Made by a program: the position numbers and the translations under genes
From: Desulfuromonadaceae bacterium
GTDB lineage: Bacteria; Desulfobacterota; Desulfuromonadia; Desulfuromonadales; Geopsychrobacteraceae
Length of the DNA stretch: 12,631 nucleotides
Assembly (NCBI GenBank): GCA_030639985.1
Contig: DAOWKG010000311.1
Coordinates: 1-12,631 of the forward strand
Direction of reading: 5' to 3'
Notes under the pieces: model-generated
What the model saw: the letters and a program-made list of their open reading frames with translations, nothing else
Told to the model about the DNA's origin: nothing
The model's database searches: none
Shown here: piece after piece, positions 7,382 to 12,631 of the stretch
Layout of the letters: every line of letters starts with the position of its first letter
How positions within the stretch are numbered: position 1 is the first letter of the stretch

Positions 7382-7401
7382 TGTGGCTAAATTTAGCCGC
7401 A
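7382..7401. promoter_or_regulatory. Near-perfect 20-bp palindrome, candidate activator binding site for the TRAP promoter
   Basis: TGTGGCTAAATTTAGCCGCA is self-complementary except for one pair (T7384 against C7399). Its centre is about 132 bp upstream of the predicted sigma-54 start, a normal distance for an NtrC-type activator site. A related cluster, GCGGCTTAGCC (7343–7353), shares the GGCT/AGCC half-sites and lies about 42 bp closer to the promoter, near four helical turns. That the neighbouring response regulator binds here is an inference. Confidence 0.5.
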
Positions 7402-7587
7402 TGTGGTTATGAATCGCCATTTTATTGTGGGGCGTGATTCTCTGGTATTAGTTTTGATAGTCTCCATGAGGGTATTTTTGTTACATAATACCTATGCCTT
7501 CCAACACGCCTTTTTTAGTTGAATCTTGAGGGCGTCGGGAATATTTTGTTGTCTTCAACAAATGAATTGTTTGCGGGTAAACAGGAA

Positions 7588-8445
7588 ATGAATACAAAAA
7601 AGTTGCAAAAAACATATAAGGCTCCGGCTAAAATCAATCTCTGTTTGCATGTACTTGGTCGTCTTGAGAGTGGCTATCATGAACTAGCTATGGCGATGCA
7701 GCGAGTAGATTTATGTGATGATATAAGTATCGAAATTGGCGGGCCGGTTGGAATACGAGTGTCATGTGCCGGATTAGATCTTCCTGCAGGAGAGGATAAT
7801 ATTGCGTCGCGAGCGGCTCGCCTTTTGCTTGATAAGGTCGGTCTTGATGTTGGTGTTGATATCGAAATAACCAAGCATATTCCTATCGCTGCTGGCCTAG
7901 GTGGTGGCTCTTCAGATGCGGCGACGGTTTTGTTTGGGCTGTCAAAATTGCTTGAAGTTGAACTGGATTTTGACCAGTTAATTGAAATAGGCAGTAAGTT
8001 GGGGGCAGATGTCCCTTTTTTTATTTTCCAGCGTCCTGCCTGGGCAACTGGAATCGGTATCAAGCTGGAACCACTGTCGGTTTTGCCGCAGGTGGCATAT
8101 CTATTGGTTAACCCCGGTATAGCTGTTTCTACTGCCGAGGTTTACCAAAGTTTACAGTTGACAAAAGGGGGGGAACTAGCTAACCTTCCGAGGTTTTCAG
8201 TAGTGACGGGTGAAGACCTCTGCGCTGCTTTGCATAACGACCTGGAAACAGTTACTTTGCCGCGATTTCCAATTATTGCAGCAATAAAGCAACGGCTATT
8301 AGATTCTGGTGCGCTTGGCGCATTGATGTCTGGTAGCGGGGCAACAGTTTTCGGCGTGTATCCAGATTTTACTGCGGCAAGTAAGGCAGCAGAAATATTG
8401 ACCGTCGATAGCGACTGGTTGGTGTGTCCGGTGCGACCGATTTAA
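7588..8445 (+). CDS. ispE: 4-diphosphocytidyl-2-C-methyl-D-erythritol kinase
   Basis: A cytoplasmic GHMP-family kinase that phosphorylates the 2-hydroxyl of CDP-methylerythritol with ATP, in the MEP route to isoprenoid precursors. With ATG 7588 the protein has 285 residues, the usual size. Motif 1 is APAKINLCLHVLGR with catalytic Lys15 and the following GYHEL. Motif 2, the ATP loop, is PIAAGLGGGSSDAA (99–112). Catalytic Asp141 lies in LGADVPFF, and motif 3 is MSGSGATVFGVY (from 247). The frame stays open upstream to TTG 7519, but homologues begin only 8–12 residues before APAK, so ATG 7588 is preferred. AGGA at 7583–7586 is close to it, leaving the ribosome site imperfect; TTG 7546 or 7567 remain possible. 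A run of seven G (8167–8173) lies in the gene. It starts the + strand block with tRNA-Gln, prs, rplY and pth, an order I associate with Geobacter relatives. Confidence 0.96.
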   Translation: MNTKKLQKTYKAPAKINLCLHVLGRLESGYHELAMAMQRVDLCDDISIEIGGPVGIRVSCAGLDLPAGEDNIASRAARLLLDKVGLDVGVDIEITKHIPIAAGLGGGSSDAATVLFGLSKLLEVELDFDQLIEIGSKLGADVPFFIFQRPAWATGIGIKLEPLSVLPQVAYLLVNPGIAVSTAEVYQSLQLTKGGELANLPRFSVVTGEDLCAALHNDLETVTLPRFPIIAAIKQRLLDSGALGALMSGSGATVFGVYPDFTAASKAAEILTVDSDWLVCPVRPI

Positions 8446-8466
8446 TTGATACTGACAATTTGTAGG

Positions 8467-8495
8467 TTGACAGCGGTATCGAAGTCGGGTAAAAC
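8467..8495 (+). promoter_or_regulatory. Candidate sigma-70 promoter for tRNA-Gln (and possibly prs)
   Basis: TTGACA at 8467–8472, a perfect -35 box, is followed after 17 bases by TAAAAC at 8490–8495, four of six matches to the -10 consensus. Transcription would start near 8502, about 78 bases before the mature tRNA end, leaving a 5' leader for RNase P. The -10 overlaps a small inverted repeat (CGGGT-aaa-ACCCG). Confidence 0.4.
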
Positions 8496-8579
8496 CCGCC
8501 GGTTTGAAGGACAATTTTAAAAACTTTATTCAGCACGAATGATTGGCATTGCTGTTTAAGGTTTCGGTAGATAGTTTAA

Positions 8580-8654
8580 TGGGGCGTCGCCAAGCGGTAA
8601 GGCACTGGATTTTGATTCCAGCATTCGCAGGTTCGATCCCTGCCGCCCCAGCCA
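8580..8654 (+). tRNA. tRNA-Gln (anticodon UUG)
   Basis: A 75-base tRNA with encoded CCA. The acceptor stem TGGGGCG (8580–8586) pairs with CGCCCCA (8644–8650), followed by discriminator G8651 and CCA (8652–8654). The D-arm is GCC-AAGCGGTAA-GGC. The anticodon stem CTGGA/TCCAG encloses the loop TTTTGAT, anticodon TTG. The T-arm GCAGG-TTCGATC-CCTGC is perfect. The U1–A72 pair is typical of bacterial glutamine tRNAs. It lies between ispE and prs on the same strand with no terminator visible after it, so it may share a transcript with prs. Confidence 0.97.
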
Positions 8655-8731
8655 CAATATAAAACCGATCTCGAATGGGATCGAAGCGGAGCGAGCGCTG
8701 ACTTAATATCAGGTAGTTAGTAAGTCATGGT

Positions 8732-8764
8732 TGGTTGAGTTGTGCAGCTGGCACGATTCAACCA
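8732..8764 (+). other. Inverted repeat (hairpin) in the prs leader
   Basis: TGGTTGA (8732–8738) pairs with TCAACCA (8758–8764). Inside, after a 3×3 internal loop, GTGC (8742–8745) pairs with GCAC (8751–8754) around a 5-base loop. It ends about 42 bases before the prs start. Only a short T run follows (TTTT), so it is not a convincing terminator. A second small stem, CGATCTC/GGGATCG, lies just after the tRNA (8667–8684). A role in processing or in control of prs is possible but unproven. Confidence 0.4.
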
Positions 8765-8806
8765 TTTTGCATTCATTCCAGCCAAAAAGGTATTTACTCT
8801 GTGGGG

Positions 8807-9739
8807 ATGATGAAAATTTTTGCCGGTAACTCGAATCAACCGTTAGCTAATGACATCTGTAAGCACTTGAATGTTGAGCTAGGGAATGCCCAGGTTAAAA
8901 CGTTTTCTGATGGTGAGATACAGGTAGAAATTGGTGACAATGTGCGTGGCCGGGATGTTTATGTTATCCAGTCTACCTCGTCCCCAGCCAATCATAATCT
9001 GATGGAACTGCTGGTTATGGTAGATGCTCTTAAACGGGCATCAGCTGCTCGGATCAATGCGGTTGTGCCATATTTTGGTTATGCCCGTCAGGATCGTAAG
9101 GTTGCACCACGGGCACCGATAACAGCAAAGTTGGTTGCCGATTTAATGTCGGTTGCCGGGATCGACCGTCTTTTGACTATGGATCTGCATGCTGGACAGA
9201 TACAGGGATTCTTTGATATCCCGGTTGACCATCTTTATGCTGCCCCGGTTATGTTGGATGAAATCAGACGGCAAGGTTTTGGTGATTTGATCGTTGTATC
9301 GCCTGATGCTGGCGGTACCGAACGTGCCCGGGCATTTGCCAAGCGCCTTAATGCCGGTTTAGCGATTATTGATAAGCGTCGAAGTGGCCCAAATGTTTCT
9401 GAGGTTATGCATATTATCGGTGATGTTGAGGGAAAAAACTGCGTTATTATCGATGATATGATCGATACTGCCGGAACCCTTTGTGCTGCCGCCAATGCTC
9501 TACAGCAGCAGGGTGCAGCTGACGTGTATGCTTGCGCAACTCATGCGGTACTTTCCGGGCCGGCATTGCAACGTATTAGCGATAGTGCTCTCAAAAAAGT
9601 ATTTATTACCGATACGATTCCCACCCAGAATAAACTTGATCAATGCGATACGCTAACTAGTTTGTCGGTCAGTCATTTGTTGGCGGAAGCGATTCGTCGC
9701 ACCCATAATGCTGAATCGGTCAGCTCACTGTTTGTATAA
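8807..9739 (+). CDS. prs: Ribose-phosphate pyrophosphokinase (PRPP synthetase, class I)
   Basis: A cytoplasmic enzyme that transfers pyrophosphate from ATP to ribose 5-phosphate, making PRPP for purine, pyrimidine, NAD, histidine and tryptophan synthesis. About 310 residues, near the usual 315. Seen in order: KIFAGNSNQ at the start, [20 protein letters not shown], the flexible ATP-binding loop region [50 protein letters not shown], the PRPP loop [13 protein letters not shown], and ITDTIP near the end. The exact start is open. ATG 8807 and ATG 8810 have only GGGG (8803–8806) just before them. GTG 8801 has AAGG ten bases upstream and would add two residues. All three agree with homologues. The frame is open further upstream to TTG 8735, but that stretch overlaps a leader hairpin and has no family similarity. 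Next is rplY, 35 bp downstream. Confidence 0.96.
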   Translation: MMKIFAGNSNQPLANDICKHLNVELGNAQVKTFSDGEIQVEIGDNVRGRDVYVIQSTSSPANHNLMELLVMVDALKRASAARINAVVPYFGYARQDRKVAPRAPITAKLVADLMSVAGIDRLLTMDLHAGQIQGFFDIPVDHLYAAPVMLDEIRRQGFGDLIVVSPDAGGTERARAFAKRLNAGLAIIDKRRSGPNVSEVMHIIGDVEGKNCVIIDDMIDTAGTLCAAANALQQQGAADVYACATHAVLSGPALQRISDSALKKVFITDTIPTQNKLDQCDTLTSLSVSHLLAEAIRRTHNAESVSSLFV

Positions 9740-9774
9740 ACGAAATTATTATCTTTTCGATGGAGGATAGATAG

Positions 9775-10413
9775 ATGGCTCAAGTAGAATTAAATATTGA
9801 AAATCGTGAAACAAGTGGCAAGGGCGTTGCTCGTAAACTAAGGGCTTTGGGCAAGTTGCCAGCGGTTGTTTATGGCAAAGATATCGAGGCTACCGCTATA
9901 ATTGTCGACCCTAAAGATGTTGAAGTGGCAATCTCTGGCGAAGCTGGGATGAATACTCTGATTACCCTTAAGGGTGTTGATGCCCTTGATGGTAAAGTTG
10001 TGGTTTTGAAAAATGCCGATATTCATCCGCTTCGGCGAGATATGATCAGCGCTGATTTCTACGCTATCAATCTTACCGAAAAGTCAGCTTTTATGGTGCC
10101 GGTAAATGTAATTGGTACTGCAGCTGGTCAGAAAGAGGGCGGTTCGTTACAGTTGGTACGGACTGAACTTGAGGTTCTATGTTTGCCAACCCAGGTTCCT
10201 CAAGCGGTTGATATTGATGTGACTGCACTGGAAATTGGTGACACTATCCATATCGAAGAAGTGACTGCTCCTGAAGGTGTTGAGTTGGTTCACGATGTCA
10301 ACTTTACCGTTATTACCTTGAGTATCATCAAGGTAGAGGAAATTGTTTCCGACGAAGAAGAGGGTGAAGTTGCTGAAGTTGCTGAAGGAGAAGAGGCTCC
10401 TGCCGCTGAGTAA
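9775..10413 (+). CDS. rplY: 50S ribosomal protein bL25, long (CTC/TL5) form
   Basis: A 212-residue protein of the large ribosomal subunit that binds 5S rRNA. The N-terminal L25 domain (about 1–92) has the family start VELNIENRETSGKGVARKLR and the PAVVYGK block, followed by DIHPLRRDMISADFYAI. The second, all-beta TL5-type domain (about 95–185) includes GGSLQLVRTELEVLCLP and GDTIHIEEV. It ends in an acidic, low-complexity tail rich in Glu and Ala (about 190–212), common in the long form. E. coli has only the short form (94 residues). The start ATG 9775 is well supported by GGAGG at 9762–9766, eight bases upstream. It lies between prs and pth, 35 bp and about 20 bp apart, so one operon is likely. 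Confidence 0.96.
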   Translation: MAQVELNIENRETSGKGVARKLRALGKLPAVVYGKDIEATAIIVDPKDVEVAISGEAGMNTLITLKGVDALDGKVVVLKNADIHPLRRDMISADFYAINLTEKSAFMVPVNVIGTAAGQKEGGSLQLVRTELEVLCLPTQVPQAVDIDVTALEIGDTIHIEEVTAPEGVELVHDVNFTVITLSIIKVEEIVSDEEEGEVAEVAEGEEAPAAE

Positions 10414-10434
10414 TCTTTGCGACCGATTATTGAC

Positions 10435-11013
10435 GTGAAATTACTGGTAGGGTTAGGAAACCCCGGCTCAAAATATTGTGCAACCCGGCACAACATTGGC
10501 TTTATGGTAGCTGAACAGGTTGCCAGTTGTAACCGGATTGCGTTGAAGAAAAAAGGTTATCAGGGTGTTTACGGAGTTGGCAGGGTCGCAACTCAGGAAA
10601 CAACCATCCTGCTGCCGCAGACATTTATGAATTGCAGTGGATCAAGTGTCAATGCCGCTTATAAATCCCTCGGAGTTTCTTCGGGGGATTTAATTGTGGT
10701 TTATGATGATCTGGATCTCCCTTTTGGGCGCTTGCGGATTAAAACCGATGGCGGTCACGGTGGTCATAATGGCTTACGGGATATTGTTGCGGTGGTGGGG
10801 CGTAAAGATTTTATCCGTCTACGGATTGGTATCGGTCGACCAGAGCTGGGCAACGTAACCGGGCATGTGTTGAATCGATTTTCTACCAATGAACAAAAGT
10901 TGCTACCACAGCTACTTGATACTGCTGTAGCGACAGTGGAAAAAATATTAGCTGATGGGGCAATAGAAGCGATGAATGTTTTTAACAGTTATAATTTGCT
11001 CGATGAGTTGTAA
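10435..11013 (+). CDS. pth: Peptidyl-tRNA hydrolase
   Basis: A cytoplasmic esterase that frees tRNA from peptidyl-tRNA dropped by stalled ribosomes. With GTG 10435 it has 192 residues, the usual size. Family blocks: [13 protein letters not shown] at the start (Asn in GLGNPG contacts the substrate), TRHNIGF with the catalytic His, [25 protein letters not shown] with the conserved Asp, [12 protein letters not shown], and [18 protein letters not shown]. The start is uncertain. GTG 10435 gives the standard [12 protein letters not shown] beginning, whereas TTG 10417, three bases after the rplY stop, would add six residues (MRPIID). Neither has a clear Shine-Dalgarno, so translation may be coupled to rplY. 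Confidence 0.95.
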   Translation: MKLLVGLGNPGSKYCATRHNIGFMVAEQVASCNRIALKKKGYQGVYGVGRVATQETTILLPQTFMNCSGSSVNAAYKSLGVSSGDLIVVYDDLDLPFGRLRIKTDGGHGGHNGLRDIVAVVGRKDFIRLRIGIGRPELGNVTGHVLNRFSTNEQKLLPQLLDTAVATVEKILADGAIEAMNVFNSYNLLDEL

Positions 11014-11051
11014 ACACTAAACTATTAAACAAACAGAGAGGTATGGAACAG

Positions 11052-12631
11052 ATGCAACTACAAATGTGGGCTCCTATTCTTGGAGCAATCGGATTTGTGA
11101 TCGCTATTGTCCTTTACAGAATTGTAAAGGCACAGCCGGTCGGTAATGAGAAGATGCGTGAGATTTCCGATGATATCCATGCGGGTGCAATGGCTTTTCT
11201 TGGCCGTGAGTACCGGGTTTTAGCTATCTTCATTGTTGTAGTATTTGTTTTGATTGCCATTGCGATGAGCATTCAGACCGCACTTGCCTTTCTTGGTGGT
11301 GCTGTCTGTTCAATGACTTGTGGCTTTATCGGTATGAAAGCGGCAACCAGAGCCAATGTCAGAACCACAGAAGCGGCTCGTGCGCATGGACAAGCTAAGG
11401 CACTGGAAGTTTCCTTTAACGGTGGTGCCGTTATGGGACTGGCAGTTGCTTCTTTGGGTTTGGTTGGTGTTGGTATCGCTTTTATTTTCTTCGGTGGTGA
11501 TCCTGCAACCGCAAAATACATCAATGGCTTTGCCATGGGTGCTTCTTCCATTGCCCTGTTTGCACGGGTTGGCGGCGGTATTTACACCAAAGCTGCTGAC
11601 GTTGGTGCCGACCTGGTTGGTAAAGTCGAAGCCGGTATCCCTGAAGATGATCCACGTAACCCTGGGGTTATTGCCGACAATGTTGGCGATTGTGTTGGCG
11701 ATACCGCAGGAATGGGTGCCGATATTCCTGAATCATATGTTGGTTCGATCATTGCTACTATGGCGATCGCAGCCGCTGCTAGTCCAGAATTGTTGGCTAA
11801 GCTTGGTGTCGGTGCCGATGTGCAAGCTGCTACCATGTTGTTGCCGTTAGCTCTGGCAATGATTGGATTGTTATTTTCCTTTATCGGCATTGGCTCTATG
11901 AGAGTGCTTAAGGGTATGGATCCAGCCAAAGCGCTCCACTACACCACTTTTGTTGCTGCTGGTGGATTCTTGGTCGCTGCATTCATTTATATTCAGGTCG
12001 CCGGCCTTAATACCGGAATTTTTTGGGCTATTTTAGCTGGTACTCTGGCAGGCATTGCTATTCGTCAACTTACCGAATACTACACTGCCAAACCCCCGGT
12101 TACCAGAATTGCTGAAGCAAGTAAAACTGGTCCAGCTACTAACATTATCCACGGGTTGGCTGTTGGTCTTGAATCGACGGCTCTGCCAATTGTCATTATT
12201 TGTATCAGTATTTTTATTGCCAACGGCTGTGCTGGCCTCTACGGTATTGGTATTGCTGCAGTTGGCATGTTGGCGACTGTTGGTGTAACTATGACCGTTG
12301 ATGCTTACGGTCCAATTGCCGACAATGCTGGCGGTATTTCAGAGATGGCAGGTCTTGGTCCTGATGTCCGGAAAATTACCGATGGTCTCGATGCAATTGG
12401 TAATACTACAGCTGCGATCGGTAAGGGTTTTGCAATCGGTTCTGCTGCTCTGACCGCATTAGCACTGTTCTCTGCTTATGCAACTACGGTTGGACTTGAA
12501 GTTATCAACCTGATTAATCCAATGGTTGTTATTGGCCTGCTGATTGGTGGTACTCTGCCATTCTTCATGGGCGCAATGACCATGACCAGTGTTGGCCGTG
12601 CTGCCAGTGCCATGGTTGAAGAGATTCGTCG
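11052..12631 (+). CDS. hppA: Membrane-bound ion-pumping pyrophosphatase (partial, 3' end outside window)
   Basis: An integral membrane enzyme that couples hydrolysis of pyrophosphate to pumping of H+ or Na+. The first 526 residues are visible; the family runs to about 670–700. The pyrophosphate/Mg site is intact: [19 protein letters not shown] (from residue 187), then [20 protein letters not shown], and [16 protein letters not shown] (from 417). At the position that separates the two classes the sequence is [10 protein letters not shown] (450–459). Ala after GNTT, rather than Lys, is the mark of K+-dependent enzymes. Whether the ion is Na+ or H+ cannot be settled here. Many hydrophobic helices follow a short N-terminus. 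ATG 11052 has GAGAGG (11036–11041) ten bases upstream; ATG 11043, nine bases earlier in frame, is too close to that site. It begins 38 bp after pth with no clear terminator between. Confidence 0.95.
   Translation, partial: MQLQMWAPILGAIGFVIAIVLYRIVKAQPVGNEKMREISDDIHAGAMAFLGREYRVLAIFIVVVFVLIAIAMSIQTALAFLGGAVCSMTCGFIGMKAATRANVRTTEAARAHGQAKALEVSFNGGAVMGLAVASLGLVGVGIAFIFFGGDPATAKYINGFAMGASSIALFARVGGGIYTKAADVGADLVGKVEAGIPEDDPRNPGVIADNVGDCVGDTAGMGADIPESYVGSIIATMAIAAAASPELLAKLGVGADVQAATMLLPLALAMIGLLFSFIGIGSMRVLKGMDPAKALHYTTFVAAGGFLVAAFIYIQVAGLNTGIFWAILAGTLAGIAIRQLTEYYTAKPPVTRIAEASKTGPATNIIHGLAVGLESTALPIVIICISIFIANGCAGLYGIGIAAVGMLATVGVTMTVDAYGPIADNAGGISEMAGLGPDVRKITDGLDAIGNTTAAIGKGFAIGSAALTALALFSAYATTVGLEVINLINPMVVIGLLIGGTLPFFMGAMTMTSVGRAASAMVEEIR

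Larger units (their letters stand above)
7149..7587. other. 439-bp intergenic region between the divergent TRAP operon and ispE
   Basis: From left to right it holds the binding-protein leader (7149–7259), the sigma-54 promoter (7271–7285), an A/T-rich stretch (7285–7316), the GGCT/AGCC half-site cluster (7337–7353) and the 20-bp palindrome (7382–7401). The ispE side has GGTATT twice (7444–7449, 7471–7476) and its complement AATACC (7487–7492) overlapping a -10-like CATAAT (7484–7489). A TATAAT also occurs on the - strand at 7197–7192, without a good -35. I see no convincing protein gene or tRNA here. Confidence 0.7.

Noticed and set aside
7411..7440. Imperfect inverted repeat GAATCGCC…GGCGTGATTC as a terminator or small RNA
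   Set aside because: The stem has a two-base bulge and no T run follows; there is no other sign of an RNA gene.
7519..7587. N-terminal extension of IspE from TTG 7519
   Set aside because: The added 23 residues do not resemble IspE, which normally begins just before the APAK motif, and TTG is a weak start. ATG 7588 gives the normal length.
8749..8770. TGGCACG followed by TTTTGC, resembling a sigma-54 promoter before prs
   Set aside because: The -24 element is perfect, but GG and GC are 17 bp apart instead of 10, so the site cannot be a functional -24/-12 promoter. The TGGCAC is also part of the leader hairpin.
8735..8806. N-terminal extension of Prs from TTG 8735
   Set aside because: Homologues begin at M-K-I/L-F-A/S-GN. 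The extra 24 residues overlap a hairpin and show no family similarity.
11356..11850. 164-codon open frame on the + strand inside hppA
   Set aside because: It is out of frame with the clear pyrophosphatase motifs over the same bases. Its leucine-rich content is a by-product of the hydrophobic coding sequence.

Overview
The window looks like a chromosomal segment of a mid-GC Gram-negative anaerobe, most likely of the Desulfuromonadia (Geobacter/Pelobacter/Desulfuromonas relatives). This is an inference. It rests on the order ispE – tRNA-Gln – prs – long-form rplY – pth, on sigma-54 two-component regulation, on a TAXI-type TRAP transporter, and on a membrane pyrophosphatase with the Ala signature of K+-dependent enzymes. 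There are no phage genes, transposases, CRISPR arrays or other signs of recent transfer.

Left part (1–4283, + strand): the C-terminal end of a B12-binding radical SAM protein is followed by a large membrane sensor histidine kinase and a full NtrC-type response regulator (receiver, AAA+, Fis helix-turn-helix). A strong hairpin usable from both sides separates the regulator from the convergent TRAP genes.

Middle part (4294–7587, mostly - strand): a TAXI-type periplasmic binding protein is transcribed towards a fused TRAP permease. Between them lies a perfect 14-bp hairpin followed by a T-rich run, which should stop part of the transcription and leave more binding protein than permease. Upstream of the binding-protein gene is a -24/-12 (sigma-54) promoter with exact GG–GC spacing. 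About 130 bp further upstream is a 20-bp near-perfect palindrome, a good candidate binding site for the adjacent regulator. The kinase, regulator, promoter, palindrome and transporter therefore read as one self-contained module: sense a ligand outside the cytoplasm, activate sigma-54 transcription, take the ligand up. The ligand cannot be told from sequence.

Right part (7588–12631, + strand): a housekeeping block with ispE (isoprenoid precursors), tRNA-Gln(UUG), prs (PRPP), rplY (ribosomal protein bL25), pth (peptidyl-tRNA hydrolase), and the start of hppA (ion-pumping pyrophosphatase), which runs off the window.

I see no wholly new system. The points that most deserve a second look are the sigma-54-controlled sensor/TRAP module with its predicted operator, the intercistronic terminator, a run of nine G in the kinase ATP-binding domain, and a possible leaderless start of the kinase mRNA.
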